Positions 1 through 8,640 of a DNA stretch of 64,000 nt are shown in pieces. The position numbers and the translations under genes were made by a program. The notes under the pieces were generated by a model. It was not told the DNA's origin. It ran no database searches and saw nothing but the letters and a program-made list of their open reading frames with translations. Where the stretch lies: NCBI RefSeq assembly GCF_900115555.1, contig NZ_FOWX01000025.1:22924-86923 (forward strand), read 5' to 3'. The DNA is from Pseudomonas borbori. GTDB lineage: Bacteria; Pseudomonadota; Gammaproteobacteria; Pseudomonadales; Pseudomonadaceae. The first letter of the stretch is position 1; every line of letters starts with the position of its first letter.

Positions 1-96
1 GGATGCCGAGAATAATGTTTTGCTAGCAGCGGGTACGCATTCGCTCAATGGGCGAAAGCGCGGCAGCGTACCCCTGTGCGGTTGAGGATAAAAATA

Positions 97-1248
97 ATGA
101 TTGGCGCTGACCTTGAGATGTTCTGCCTGTTACGCAATCGCCAGTTGGCGAGGCTGTTGCGTAGATCCCTGCCGTCGATCATCGCGGTTCTTTCCACTAT
201 GATGTTGGTTGCTGTTGCCGAGGCGGCGCCATCCTCTGTTATCGACTCCCTTCGCACGCCGGCGCAGCAGATCGATACTCGACTTCCCACACCGCTGATC
301 GGCGTGGCGCGGGCAGGGAACGACCTGTTCAGCGTCGGCCCGCACGGCTTGATCCTGCGTTCGTCTGATAGCGGCAAGAGCTGGGAGCAAGTGCCGAGCC
401 CGGTCGCCAGCGACCTGGTGCAGGTGCGTTTTCGTGATGCCCAGCATGGCTGGATCGTTGGCCATGATTCGCTGTTATTGCACACCAGTGATGGTGGTCG
501 CAGTTGGGCGGTGCAGTTGGACGGGCGCAGCCTGTTGACCCTATTGCGCGAATTTTATGGCCAGCGTGCCGACAACGGCGATTCCGTAGCGCAAGACATG
601 CTCCAGGAAATCGACCTGGCGATGGGGACCTCGGCCAGCCCAGATGTTTTGGCTGCGCCGTTGCTCGATGTGTTGTTCGACGCTAATGGTCAGGGTTTTG
701 TCGTTGGCGCCTTTGGCATGATCCTGCGCAGCACCGATGATGGCGCCACCTGGGAGCCCTGGGTCGAGCGCACCGAGAACGACCGGCGTATGCACCTGTA
801 TGCCCTGGCCGAACACCGCGGCAGATTCTTCGTCAGCGGCGAGCAAGGACTGCTGATGCATCTGGATCAGCAGTCGCAACGTTTCGTCATGCTGGAAACA
901 CCCTATTCCGGCACCTTGTTTGGTGTGCATGCCGCCAGCGACCTGCTGCTCGTGCATGGCCTGCGCGGCAACCTGTTTGTCAGCCGCGACCAGGGGCAGG
1001 AGTGGTTGAAGATCGAGACGGGCCTCACGGCCAGCCTGGTGAGCGCAGTAGAACAGGACAGCCAACTGATTCTGGTCAGCCAGAACGGCGAAATGATCGC
1101 CCTCGATCGCGGCAGTTTGCAGGTCACTCCGTTGCGCGCGGCCAATGCCGGGGAAGTCCATGCAGCCAGTGCAACCGACAAGGCCGGCAGGTTGGTCGTG
1201 ACCCGTTTTTCCGGCGCCCAGGTCGTCGAGATCGCCCAGGCAAAATGA
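97..1248 (+). CDS. Exported YCF48/BNR-type beta-propeller protein
   Basis: Predicted secreted protein of about 383 residues. A basic N-terminus and hydrophobic stretch ending in AVAEA/AP look like a signal peptide. The body holds repeated blades with the motif S-D/S-D-S/G-G-K/A-T/S-W (SSDSGKSWEQV, TSDGGRSWAV, STDDGATWEPW, SRDQGQEWLKI), typical of the YCF48/photosystem II assembly factor-like and BNR families. I chose ATG 97 over the GTG at 76 because GAGGA lies 8 bases upstream of 97. The stop is 34 bases before an MMPL/RND exporter, so the two are probably cotranscribed. From known genomes (established knowledge) this pair usually follows DUF1302 and DUF1329 genes in clusters for hydrophobic substrates; those would lie left of the window. 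Exact role unknown; perhaps a periplasmic partner of the exporter. Confidence 0.85.
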   Translation: MIGADLEMFCLLRNRQLARLLRRSLPSIIAVLSTMMLVAVAEAAPSSVIDSLRTPAQQIDTRLPTPLIGVARAGNDLFSVGPHGLILRSSDSGKSWEQVPSPVASDLVQVRFRDAQHGWIVGHDSLLLHTSDGGRSWAVQLDGRSLLTLLREFYGQRADNGDSVAQDMLQEIDLAMGTSASPDVLAAPLLDVLFDANGQGFVVGAFGMILRSTDDGATWEPWVERTENDRRMHLYALAEHRGRFFVSGEQGLLMHLDQQSQRFVMLETPYSGTLFGVHAASDLLLVHGLRGNLFVSRDQGQEWLKIETGLTASLVSAVEQDSQLILVSQNGEMIALDRGSLQVTPLRAANAGEVHAASATDKAGRLVVTRFSGAQVVEIAQAK

Positions 1249-1282
1249 GTTGTCGGTACGATCCCTCAGTGAGTGAGCAGAA

Positions 1283-3781
1283 ATGGTAGAGCAAAAGTAC
1301 AACAGCGGGATGCCAGTGATTCCGAACCTTCGGGACTTCGACAAGTCGTCCGGGGGGCTCCTCGAGCGGATTGTTTTCAGTAACCGCATGCTGGTAGTCG
1401 TTGCGTGCCTGCTCGCTACGCTGGTACTCGGTTTCTTTGCGACGCGGCTGGAGGTCAATGCCAGCTTCGAGCGGATGATTCCTAGCGCCAGCCCGTACAT
1501 CAAGAACTACCTGGCCTACAAGGATCAGCTGCCGGGTCTGGGTAACAGCATCCGGGTGGTGGTGTCGAACAAGCAGGGTGATATCTACGATCCTGAGTAC
1601 CTGCAGGCCCTGCAGGAGGTCAACGACACGCTCTACCTGATTCCCGGCATCGATCGTTCCTGGATGAAGTCGCTGTGGATGCCGATCGTACGTTGGAAGG
1701 AAGTGACCGAGGTTGGTATCGATGGCGGCGCGGTAATGCCGTCCGACTACGATGGCAGCGAGGCCTCGGTCAGCGCCTTGCGGCGTAACATCAATCGGGC
1801 GGGCATCATCGGCAGCCTGGTGGCCAACGACGCGACCTCGAGCATGATAGTCGCGCCTTTGCTCGACACCCATCCGCAGACTGGCCAGCCGCTGAATTAC
1901 GGCGAGTTCTCCAGCCAGTTGGAAGAACAGATCCGCTCGCTGCAAAGCGACAAGATCGGGATTCATATCGTCGGCTTCAGCAAGCTGGTGGGCGATCTGA
2001 TCGATGGGCTCTACGCCGTGATGATGTTCTTCGGCGCCTCGGTGGTGATCGCCGCGTTGTTCGTTTATTTCTATACCCGTTGCCTGCGCAGCACCCTGTT
2101 GCTGGTGAGTATCGCGGTGGCGGGGGTGGTCTGGCTGCTGGGGCTGATGCAACTGCTCGGCTACGAGCTGGACCCGTATTCGATTCTGGTACCGTTTCTG
2201 ATCTTCGCCATCGGGGTTTCCCATGGCACGCAGAAGATGAATGGCATCCTCCAGGACATCGGCCGCGGCACCCACAAGTACATCGCGGCGCGCTACACCT
2301 TTCGGCGCCTGTTCCTCACCGGGCTCACCGCACTGTTGTGCAATATAGTCGGGTTCGCCGTGCTGGTGATCATCGATATTCCGGTGATCCGCGACCTGGC
2401 CATCACCACCAGCATCGGCGTGGCCGTGCTGATCTTCACCAAACTGTTGCTGATTCCGGTCGCGCTGTCCTATATCGGTGTGAGCAAGAAGGCCGCGCGC
2501 ATCGCCATCGAGAAGGACCGCGCCGGCGAACAGAATCGCAGCCTCCTGGGGCATGTCTGGCACGGTCTGGATCGTTTCACCGAGCGCCGTTGGGCGACGG
2601 TGGTCATCGTCTTGTCGGTCGTCGTCACGGTGGTCTGCAGCGTGGTCATGCTCGACCTGAAGATCGGCGATCTCGACCCCGGCGCGCCTGAGTTGCGTCC
2701 CGACTCGCGCTACAACCGCGACAGCGCTTACATCACCGAGCATTACGGCCTGTCCAGCGACCAGTTTGTGGTCATCATGAAGACCAACGAAGACAGCTGC
2801 CGTCTTTACCAGTCACTGCAAACCATGGATCGCCTGGCCTCTCGCCTGCGCCAGACCGAGGGCGTGCAGACCACCAGCTCGCTAGCCGAAACCGTGCGCT
2901 TCGTTACCTCGGGCATGGCCGAGGGCAGTCCGAAGTGGCTGACCATCAGTCGCGACCAGGCGATCACCAACTCGTCGGTGGACGCGGCGATGATCTCGTC
3001 GCCTGGTATCACCAACCAGCAATGTTCGGTCACACCGCTGATCGCCTACCTGGCGGACCATAAGGCCGATACCTTGAACCGCGTGCTGCAGGTAGCTGAG
3101 AGCTTCGCCGCTCAGCACAACACCGCCGCGGATGCCGAACAGCCGATTCAGTTTCTCCTGGCCGCCGGCAATGCCGGAATCGAGGCGGCCACCAACATCG
3201 AGGTGGAGAAGGGCATCGTCACCATGTACCTCGCGGTGTATGGCGCCACGGCGCTGCTCTGCCTGCTGACCTTCCGCAGTTGGCGCGCCACCGTGGTCGC
3301 GCTGATTCCGCTGATCATGACCACGATCATCTGCAAGGCATTGATGGTCTGGCTGGGTATCGGCCTCAAGGTGGCAACCTTGCCGGTGATCGCCGTTGGT
3401 GTGGGTGTGGGGGTGGATTACGCACTCTATCTGCTCAGCGTGCAGATCGCGGTGCAGGAGCGCGGCGGCACGCTGGCCGTGGCCTACCGCCGCTCGTTGG
3501 ATTTCACTGGCCGCGTGGTGGCGCTGATCGGCTTGACCATGGCCGCCGGTGTCATCACCTGGGCCTGGTCTCCGATCAAGTTCCAGGCCGACATGGGCAT
3601 CCTGCTGACCTTCATGTTCCTCTGGAACATGCTCGGCGCCTTGATCCTCATCCCGGCGCTGTCGCATTTCCTGCTCAACCCGAAGACCACCGTCACGGCT
3701 ACCGAGACCCTCGGTACCGATGAACCGCCGCGCTCGCGCGAACAGGCCGACAGCCATACCCAGGCGGTTACAGCTCATTGA
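1283..3781 (+). CDS. RND superfamily exporter, MMPL-like
   Basis: An 832-residue inner-membrane protein of the RND/MMPL type, shorter than the roughly 1000 residues of AcrB-type pumps. One N-terminal membrane helix (about residues 33-53) is followed by a periplasmic domain, a membrane block (about 235-400), a second helix near 440-460, a second periplasmic domain and a C-terminal membrane block (about 640-800). The segment VGVGVGVDYALYLLS near residue 710 resembles the conserved transmembrane motif of MMPL/SSD proteins. The family moves lipids, hopanoids or other hydrophobic molecules. It follows the YCF48-type gene closely. Here it may export or import terpenoid substrates or intermediates; direction and substrate are inference. 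Confidence 0.88.
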   Translation: MVEQKYNSGMPVIPNLRDFDKSSGGLLERIVFSNRMLVVVACLLATLVLGFFATRLEVNASFERMIPSASPYIKNYLAYKDQLPGLGNSIRVVVSNKQGDIYDPEYLQALQEVNDTLYLIPGIDRSWMKSLWMPIVRWKEVTEVGIDGGAVMPSDYDGSEASVSALRRNINRAGIIGSLVANDATSSMIVAPLLDTHPQTGQPLNYGEFSSQLEEQIRSLQSDKIGIHIVGFSKLVGDLIDGLYAVMMFFGASVVIAALFVYFYTRCLRSTLLLVSIAVAGVVWLLGLMQLLGYELDPYSILVPFLIFAIGVSHGTQKMNGILQDIGRGTHKYIAARYTFRRLFLTGLTALLCNIVGFAVLVIIDIPVIRDLAITTSIGVAVLIFTKLLLIPVALSYIGVSKKAARIAIEKDRAGEQNRSLLGHVWHGLDRFTERRWATVVIVLSVVVTVVCSVVMLDLKIGDLDPGAPELRPDSRYNRDSAYITEHYGLSSDQFVVIMKTNEDSCRLYQSLQTMDRLASRLRQTEGVQTTSSLAETVRFVTSGMAEGSPKWLTISRDQAITNSSVDAAMISSPGITNQQCSVTPLIAYLADHKADTLNRVLQVAESFAAQHNTAADAEQPIQFLLAAGNAGIEAATNIEVEKGIVTMYLAVYGATALLCLLTFRSWRATVVALIPLIMTTIICKALMVWLGIGLKVATLPVIAVGVGVGVDYALYLLSVQIAVQERGGTLAVAYRRSLDFTGRVVALIGLTMAAGVITWAWSPIKFQADMGILLTFMFLWNMLGALILIPALSHFLLNPKTTVTATETLGTDEPPRSREQADSHTQAVTAH

Positions 3782-3864
3782 TCGGATTCGTCGCACGGGC
3801 GGCGTAATCCACTGACTTATCGGCCAAGGATAGCGTCCTGGCCAGCTATTGGAGGGAGAGTGTT

Positions 3865-4836
3865 ATGTTCGAATTGTTGATGAGTGCCGACATGATGGTT
3901 CCGGATCCCGATGGGATGACGGAAAAGCTGGTGGATAAGCTCGGTATTTACAAACACGAGCGCTGGCGCCAGGCGTTCGACAACCATCCGTATATCGCGC
4001 ACTTCCTGCGCGTGCACAAGTCGTTGGCCGTCGCGCCGACTCGCATCGAACCGCAATGGCACCTGGATCTGCCGAATCCTGGCGATCCGCTGTTCCATGA
4101 CTTTCTCGAAAGCCTGAAGGACTTTCAGGGCCATCATCGGCCGATGATCACCCACTCCATCGTCCTGGCGTTGCATGGCGACAAGTTCGACGCCCTGGTC
4201 GACAAGTTGATGCGTCGCCGCCTGCCGTTCCGTATGGCCCAGCGCACCCCGGAAATGCCGTTCGACCGTCTCTGGCTGGGTGCGACTCCGGAGCAGCCCT
4301 ATTACCGGCCCACGGTCGATGGTGGACTGTGCATCGAGATCATGCCCACCGAGCCGCTGCAGATGCCGGCGGAAACTTACGCCCAGCCGCCGGCCCAGCC
4401 GCGCGACCTGAAGCCGGGCGACATGGTGCGGGTGACCGCGCGCGGTTTCCTCGTGCGCGACCTCGATGAAACTCTGCGCATGGTCTCCAGCAATCTCGAT
4501 TGGGAACCAAGCGGTCCGGTAGAACATATTCGTAGCGAAGGCTACCGCCGCGCACGCATGGGTTTCACCGTCGCCAATAGCGCGACCTTGGATATCATCG
4601 AGGCGACCTACTGGAACACCGATGCCGGTCACTACGTGAATAACTGGGGGCCAGGCCCTTACTACATCCGCATCGGGGTCAACGACCTGGCCGCCAAGGC
4701 CGAGGATCTGCGCGCCCGCGGCACGGCCTTCGACTGGATCGAGTCGTCCGAGGCGGTCGGTGGCAAGTCACTGATCAAGATCGATCCGAAGGAGCTTGAC
4801 GGCCAGGTCTTCGAGTTTGAGGAGTGTCCCGTATGA
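3865..4836 (+). CDS. Two-domain VOC (glyoxalase/extradiol-like) protein
   Basis: A 323-residue soluble protein. The C-terminal half (about residues 190-320), beginning with VRVTARGFLVRDLDETLRM, has the vicinal-oxygen-chelate pattern: start of a beta-alpha-beta-beta-beta unit, the strand YYIRIGVNDL and a terminal DGQVFEFEE with a possible metal-binding Glu. The N-terminal half is less clear. A strong GGAGGGAG precedes the ATG. It heads a tight operon with an enoyl-CoA hydratase (4-base ATGA overlap) and an SDR. VOC enzymes include isomerases, epimerases and ring-cleaving dioxygenases; the classic extradiol ligand set is not obvious, so I do not name a reaction. Confidence 0.75.
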   Translation: MFELLMSADMMVPDPDGMTEKLVDKLGIYKHERWRQAFDNHPYIAHFLRVHKSLAVAPTRIEPQWHLDLPNPGDPLFHDFLESLKDFQGHHRPMITHSIVLALHGDKFDALVDKLMRRRLPFRMAQRTPEMPFDRLWLGATPEQPYYRPTVDGGLCIEIMPTEPLQMPAETYAQPPAQPRDLKPGDMVRVTARGFLVRDLDETLRMVSSNLDWEPSGPVEHIRSEGYRRARMGFTVANSATLDIIEATYWNTDAGHYVNNWGPGPYYIRIGVNDLAAKAEDLRARGTAFDWIESSEAVGGKSLIKIDPKELDGQVFEFEECPV

Positions 4837-5651
4837 ATGCCGATACCAGCCAACAGTTGCCCTTGGTGATTAACGAGGCTGTACGCGTCGAGCGCGATGC
4901 GGCGGTTGGCTGGGTCGTGCTGACCCGGCCGGGGCAGATCAACGCGATCAATGATCAGATTCGCCAAGGCGTGCCAGAAGCTCTGGCGCTGCTGGACAAG
5001 GATCCGCAGGTACGGGTCATCGTCATCCGTGGCGAAGGCGAGCGTGGCTTCTGCGCCGGCGCCGACATCAAGGAACGGCGTGGTGCGGAGACTTCCCTGC
5101 AGGTGCGCCAACGTATGCAGCGGGCTCGCTGGATCGAGTCGCTGGATCAGGTCGCCAAGCCAATCATTGCCGCGATCCACGGGTACTGCATGGGCGGCGG
5201 CCTGGAACTGGCGCTGGCCTGCGATATCCGCTTCGCGTCGCCGAACGCGATTTTCGCCCTGCCGGAAACCGGCCTTGGCTTGATCCCCGGTGGTGGTGGC
5301 ACCCAGCGCCTTTCCCGGGTGGTGGCCGCCGGACGAGCTCTGGATATGCTGCTTTCCGGTGACCGGATGAACGCAGAAGAGGCCCGGCAGATCGGTTTGA
5401 TCAGCCGGTTGGCCAGCGATGCTGCAAGCTTGTTGAGCGAGGTAACTGAGTTCGCCCAACGCATCGCCAGCAAGCCGCCGATGGCCTCGTTGTATGTCAA
5501 GAGGGCCGCGCGCGCGTCGCTGGAATTGGACCTGAAGAGTGGTCTTGACCTCGAGTTGGACCTGTTCGCCTTGCTGGCCACCACTCAGGACGCGAAAGAG
5601 GCGGCCAGCGCCTTCAGTGAGAAACGCGCGCCGCGTTTCACCGGTGAATGA
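4833..5651 (+). CDS. Enoyl-CoA hydratase/isomerase (crotonase family)
   Basis: About 272 residues, normal length for the crotonase fold. The oxyanion-hole segment GFCAGADIKE and the core GGGLELALACD are present. Both catalytic glutamates of true hydratases appear, one in GGGLELAL and one in LPETGLGLIPGGGGTQRL. It should hydrate a 2-enoyl-CoA during beta-oxidation of a ring-opened intermediate. I took ATG 4833, which overlaps the preceding stop as ATGA and has GAGGAG upstream, rather than the GTG at 4824. Downstream is an SDR; together with the VOC gene these form a three-gene operon. Confidence 0.88.
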   Translation: MNADTSQQLPLVINEAVRVERDAAVGWVVLTRPGQINAINDQIRQGVPEALALLDKDPQVRVIVIRGEGERGFCAGADIKERRGAETSLQVRQRMQRARWIESLDQVAKPIIAAIHGYCMGGGLELALACDIRFASPNAIFALPETGLGLIPGGGGTQRLSRVVAAGRALDMLLSGDRMNAEEARQIGLISRLASDAASLLSEVTEFAQRIASKPPMASLYVKRAARASLELDLKSGLDLELDLFALLATTQDAKEAASAFSEKRAPRFTGE

Positions 5652-5689
5652 AGCATTCCCCGCTTGATCGACAAGAAGAGAGAACCAGC

Positions 5690-6520
5690 ATGACAACAGG
5701 AAAACTGGATGGCCGCGTCGCCATCATCACCGGTTCGGGCGGCGGCCTGGGTGCTGAGTGCGCCCGTGTGCTGGCTTCCCACGGCGCTCAGATTGCGGTC
5801 GTCGATATCAATGGCGAGGCCGCACAGCAGGTGGCAGAGTCGATTGTGGCGCAAGGTGGGCAGGCCATTGGCCTGTGCACCGACGTGTCCTCCGAAGAGT
5901 CGGTCGAGGCCATGGTAGCGGCGGTAGTCGAGCGTTTCGGGCGCATCGATATCCTGCACAACAACGCGGCTGTTCTGGATGTAGAGCAACGCCAGCGCGA
6001 CCGCGATATCTGCAACCTGGACATGGCCGCCTGGGATCGGGCGATTGCCGTTAACCTACGCGGGGCGGTGTTGTGCTGTAAATACAGCATTCCAGTGATG
6101 CTCAAGCAGGGCAAAGGCTCGGTGATCTTCGCCACCTCGGGACTGGGCGTGCAGGGCGATCTTTCCCTGACCGGCTATGCCACCTCCAAGGCGGCGCTGA
6201 TCATGTTGCCGCGGCTGGTCGCCGCTCAGTATGGCAAGCAGGGTATCCGCGCCAATGCCGTACAGATCGGCCTGGCGCCGGCGGAGAACGCCCATGATTC
6301 CATGCCCGCACAATTGCTGGATATCCTGCGCGACAACCACATGACTCCGGAACTGGGGACGCCTCGCGAAATCGCCAACGTCGTGGCGTTCCTGGCGTGC
6401 GACGAGTCGTCGTTCGTGACCGGCACCACTCTGGTGGCGGACGGCGGCTTCAGCAGCCACACGCCCTCGTTGGTGGCGATGCGCGAGTTCTTCCAGAAGT
6501 CGGGCCGGGGCGGCATGTGA
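5690..6520 (+). CDS. Short-chain dehydrogenase/reductase
   Basis: About 276 residues, classical SDR. The cofactor motif GSGGGLGAE is near residue 16, with a DINGEA segment after beta-2 suggesting NAD preference, then NNAAV. Catalytic Ser (SGLG) is followed by YATSK as the Y-x3-K pair. ATG 5690 follows AAGAGAG; the ORF extends upstream to 5648 but that start has no good site. Last gene of the operon starting at 3865. A hairpin lies immediately downstream, before the convergent TetR gene. The substrate is probably a hydroxy intermediate of the terpenoid pathway (inference). Confidence 0.85.
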   Translation: MTTGKLDGRVAIITGSGGGLGAECARVLASHGAQIAVVDINGEAAQQVAESIVAQGGQAIGLCTDVSSEESVEAMVAAVVERFGRIDILHNNAAVLDVEQRQRDRDICNLDMAAWDRAIAVNLRGAVLCCKYSIPVMLKQGKGSVIFATSGLGVQGDLSLTGYATSKAALIMLPRLVAAQYGKQGIRANAVQIGLAPAENAHDSMPAQLLDILRDNHMTPELGTPREIANVVAFLACDESSFVTGTTLVADGGFSSHTPSLVAMREFFQKSGRGGM

Positions 6521-6545
6521 TTGGTTGCCGCTGAGTGCGCCGGTG

Positions 6546-6573
6546 AGCCGGGTAGGGTGTTTTTTACCCGGCT
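6546..6573. terminator. Hairpin between convergent genes
   Basis: The arms AGCCGGGTA (6546-6554) and TACCCGGCT (6565-6573) pair perfectly over 9 bases around a T-rich 10-base loop. It lies between the stop of the SDR at 6520 and the stop of the convergent TetR gene at 6585, so it could terminate in both directions. There is no strong T run after the stem. Confidence 0.5.
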
Positions 6574-6584
6574 GCTTGAGGCGT

Positions 6585-7235
6585 TTACGCCGGGGCGGGA
6601 ACGAGGCTGATGCTCGACACGATGAAGTCGACCGAGTGCTGCCGCCACAGCTGCATGCCCTGCGTAGAGCGCGTATCGACACCTACCAGCACCGACATGG
6701 AGTAGTGGTTGGTAAAACCGCCTGAGGTGAGCAGGGCGGCCGTTGCAAGAAACAGCCGTGGATCGGCCACGGCTTTGAACTCCCCGCATTGCGCGCCGCG
6801 TTTAAGAATATTGTCGAATTTTTCTGCGAGGGCAGGCGTCAGGTCGGCAAACATGTTGCGTGGCGTGTCATGGGCGTCATGGTAGCGAATGCCTTCAAGG
6901 GCCAGCGCGCCCAAGAACGGATCATCCCGGTATTGATCGAAGCAGTAGTAGAGTAATTCGCGCAAGGCAACTGTCGGCGCCAGGTGTTCGACGTCGAGAG
7001 CGATGAGTTCGGCCATGATCCGTTGCGAGGACTCATCCAGTACAGCACTGAACAGTCGCTCTTTCGAACCGTAATAGTGATAAACGAGCTGTTTGGTAAT
7101 CCCGGCTTCGCGGGCTATGTCCTCGATGCGTGCGCCGCTCAGGCCTTTTTTAGAAAACTCCTGGCGAGCGACTTCCAGCAAGCGGTTCAAGGTATTGCGT
7201 TTATTGGGTTCGGTGCGAACTGAGGAAGTATTCAT
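6585..7235 (-). CDS. TetR/AcrR family transcriptional regulator
   Basis: 216 residues. The N-terminal helix-turn-helix is clear: ARIEDIAREAGITKQLVYHYYGSKERLFSAV (about residues 39-69), with the usual TetR ending YxYFxxKExLF in the form YHYYGSKERLF. The remaining 140 residues form the ligand-binding domain, TetR_C-like. It is transcribed divergently from the SDR at 7426, with 190 bases between. That gap contains an inverted repeat ATACGCA-N19-TGCGTAT which could be its operator. It is one of two TetR genes in the window and a candidate for control of the local genes or of the island-wide operators. Confidence 0.88.
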   Translation of the reverse strand: MNTSSVRTEPNKRNTLNRLLEVARQEFSKKGLSGARIEDIAREAGITKQLVYHYYGSKERLFSAVLDESSQRIMAELIALDVEHLAPTVALRELLYYCFDQYRDDPFLGALALEGIRYHDAHDTPRNMFADLTPALAEKFDNILKRGAQCGEFKAVADPRLFLATAALLTSGGFTNHYSMSVLVGVDTRSTQGMQLWRQHSVDFIVSSISLVPAPA

Positions 7236-7287
7236 TTTATTGTTGTTCCGTCTGCCTTACGCCGGCAGCGAGATCGGCGCCTGATTG

Positions 7288-7320
7288 ATACGCAGATTAA
7301 CACGTCGACCCTTTGCGTAT
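7288..7320. promoter_or_regulatory. Inverted repeat in divergent TetR/SDR intergenic region
   Basis: ATACGCA at 7288-7294 and TGCGTAT at 7314-7320 are perfect 7-base arms around 19 bases, in the region between the TetR gene and the divergent SDR. The position suits a TetR operator, but the spacer is long and the match may be chance. Confidence 0.3.
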
Positions 7321-7425
7321 GGCTTTGCCATGCCGCCGGGTGAGCGCCGCACCGTCGCCGTATAGGTGGCAATGCCGAGTCGGCGAAGAGGCCAAAAGCG
7401 CTACTAAAGCAAGAGGGGAGTTGCC

Positions 7426-8205
7426 ATGGATCTGCGAATTGCCGGCCGTAAGGCCATTGTCTGTGCGTCATCCCGTGGCCTGGGTAAAGCCTGTGCGCTG
7501 GCCCTGGCGCAAGAAGGCTGCGAGCTGGTGATCAACGGCCGTGATGCCGGGCAGCTGGCCCGAACTGCAGCCGAGATCATGGCCCTGACTGGACGCCAGC
7601 CGCTGGTGGTGGCTGCCGATGTCAGCAGCGAGGCCGGGCGTGCCGCCCTGTTGGCCGCCTGCCCGGAACCGGACATCCTGATCACCAACAATGGCGGGCC
7701 TGCTCCGGGGCGCATCGAGGAGTGGGATCACGGCGCCTGGCTAGCGGCGGTGGAGGCCAACATGCTCTCGGCGATTCTGCTGATCCAGGCCGTGGTTGGC
7801 GGCATGCGCGCCCGGCGTTTCGGGCGGATCGTCAATATCACCTCGGCCATGGTCAAGTCGCCACGCCTGCCACTTGGCCTGTCCACCGCTGCCCGGGCAG
7901 GGCTGACGGCCTTTTCCAAGGCGCTGGCCAGCGAAGTCGTGCGTGACAACGTCACCCTGAATAACCTGTTGCCGGAGCGTATCGAAACCGATCGCTTGCA
8001 GTTCATGAGCGCACAGCTGGCCAAGCACAAGGGCTGCAGCCTGGAACAGGCGCGGGCGGAAATGCTCCGGCCGATTCCGGCCCGGCGCTTCGGTACGGCC
8101 GAAGAGTTTGCCGCGGCCTGCGCGTTCTTCTGCTCGGCCCAGGCCGGCTATATCACCGGGCAGAACCTGCAGGTGGATGGCGGCAGCTATGCCGGGCTGA
8201 TTTAG
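7426..8205 (+). CDS. SDR-family protein lacking the YxxxK motif
   Basis: 259 residues with an SDR fold like 3-oxoacyl-ACP reductase homologues: cofactor-loop segment ASSRGLGKA, ADVSSEAGR, ITNNGGP (in place of NNAG), and a C-terminal ITGQNLQVDGG. The catalytic region reads TSAMVK followed by LGLSTAARAGL, so the usual Tyr and Lys are replaced and no Y-x3-K is present. A subfamily of FabG-like SDRs with this substitution exists (established knowledge) and its chemistry is poorly defined. The RBS GAGGGGAG precedes the ATG. Divergent from the TetR gene and so possibly its target. Confidence 0.83.
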   Translation: MDLRIAGRKAIVCASSRGLGKACALALAQEGCELVINGRDAGQLARTAAEIMALTGRQPLVVAADVSSEAGRAALLAACPEPDILITNNGGPAPGRIEEWDHGAWLAAVEANMLSAILLIQAVVGGMRARRFGRIVNITSAMVKSPRLPLGLSTAARAGLTAFSKALASEVVRDNVTLNNLLPERIETDRLQFMSAQLAKHKGCSLEQARAEMLRPIPARRFGTAEEFAAACAFFCSAQAGYITGQNLQVDGGSYAGLI

Positions 8206-8232
8206 CCGCAGCCCAGGTTGCGCCGCTGTCGC

Positions 8233-8640
8233 TCATGTCGCGCAACGGGCTTTCCAATCGGCCGGGGCGACTTCCGCCTCCGCGAAGTCCAGTTCCACCT
8301 CGACCCCGTTGGGGTCGTTGCAGAACAGTTGCCATGTGCGGGTTTCGCCCGGTGCGCGAATGATGCGAAAGGCGATGCCATGCTTATCCAGGCGCTCCAG
8401 GGTGGCCGCCAGGCCCTCGGCGCGAAAGGCCATGTGATCGAGCACTCCACGGCGCGGCTCGGGCATCCGTTCGACGGCAATCACGTGCAGGACCGGATGG
8501 GGTCCGACGTACAGCCAGTAACCGGCAATGGGGAAGGGCGGGCGCGGCCCTTCGCGCAAGCCAAGTATCTCCACATAAAAGTGGCGAGTGCTCTGCAGCT
8601 GATCGGTGACGATGGTGAAGTGATCCATGCGCGTAATCAT
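8233..8640 (-). CDS. Small VOC/glyoxalase-family protein
   Basis: 135 residues, a single VOC module pair. It starts MDHFTIVTDQLQSTRHFY, the standard first strand and helix with a metal-type His, continues with VLDHMAFRAEGL and ends NDPNGVEVELDF with the terminal Glu. RBS AAGGAA precedes ATG. It is convergent with the SDR at 7426, with 27 bases between. Such proteins are lyases, isomerases, resistance proteins or small dioxygenases; no substrate can be read from sequence. Confidence 0.8.
   Translation of the reverse strand: MITRMDHFTIVTDQLQSTRHFYVEILGLREGPRPPFPIAGYWLYVGPHPVLHVIAVERMPEPRRGVLDHMAFRAEGLAATLERLDKHGIAFRIIRAPGETRTWQLFCNDPNGVEVELDFAEAEVAPADWKARCAT

Noticed and set aside
1124..2743. 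Long minus-strand frames opposite the RND gene
   Set aside because: They are rich in His, Gln, Arg and Gly and mirror a well-supported membrane protein gene; typical antisense shadows in GC-rich DNA.
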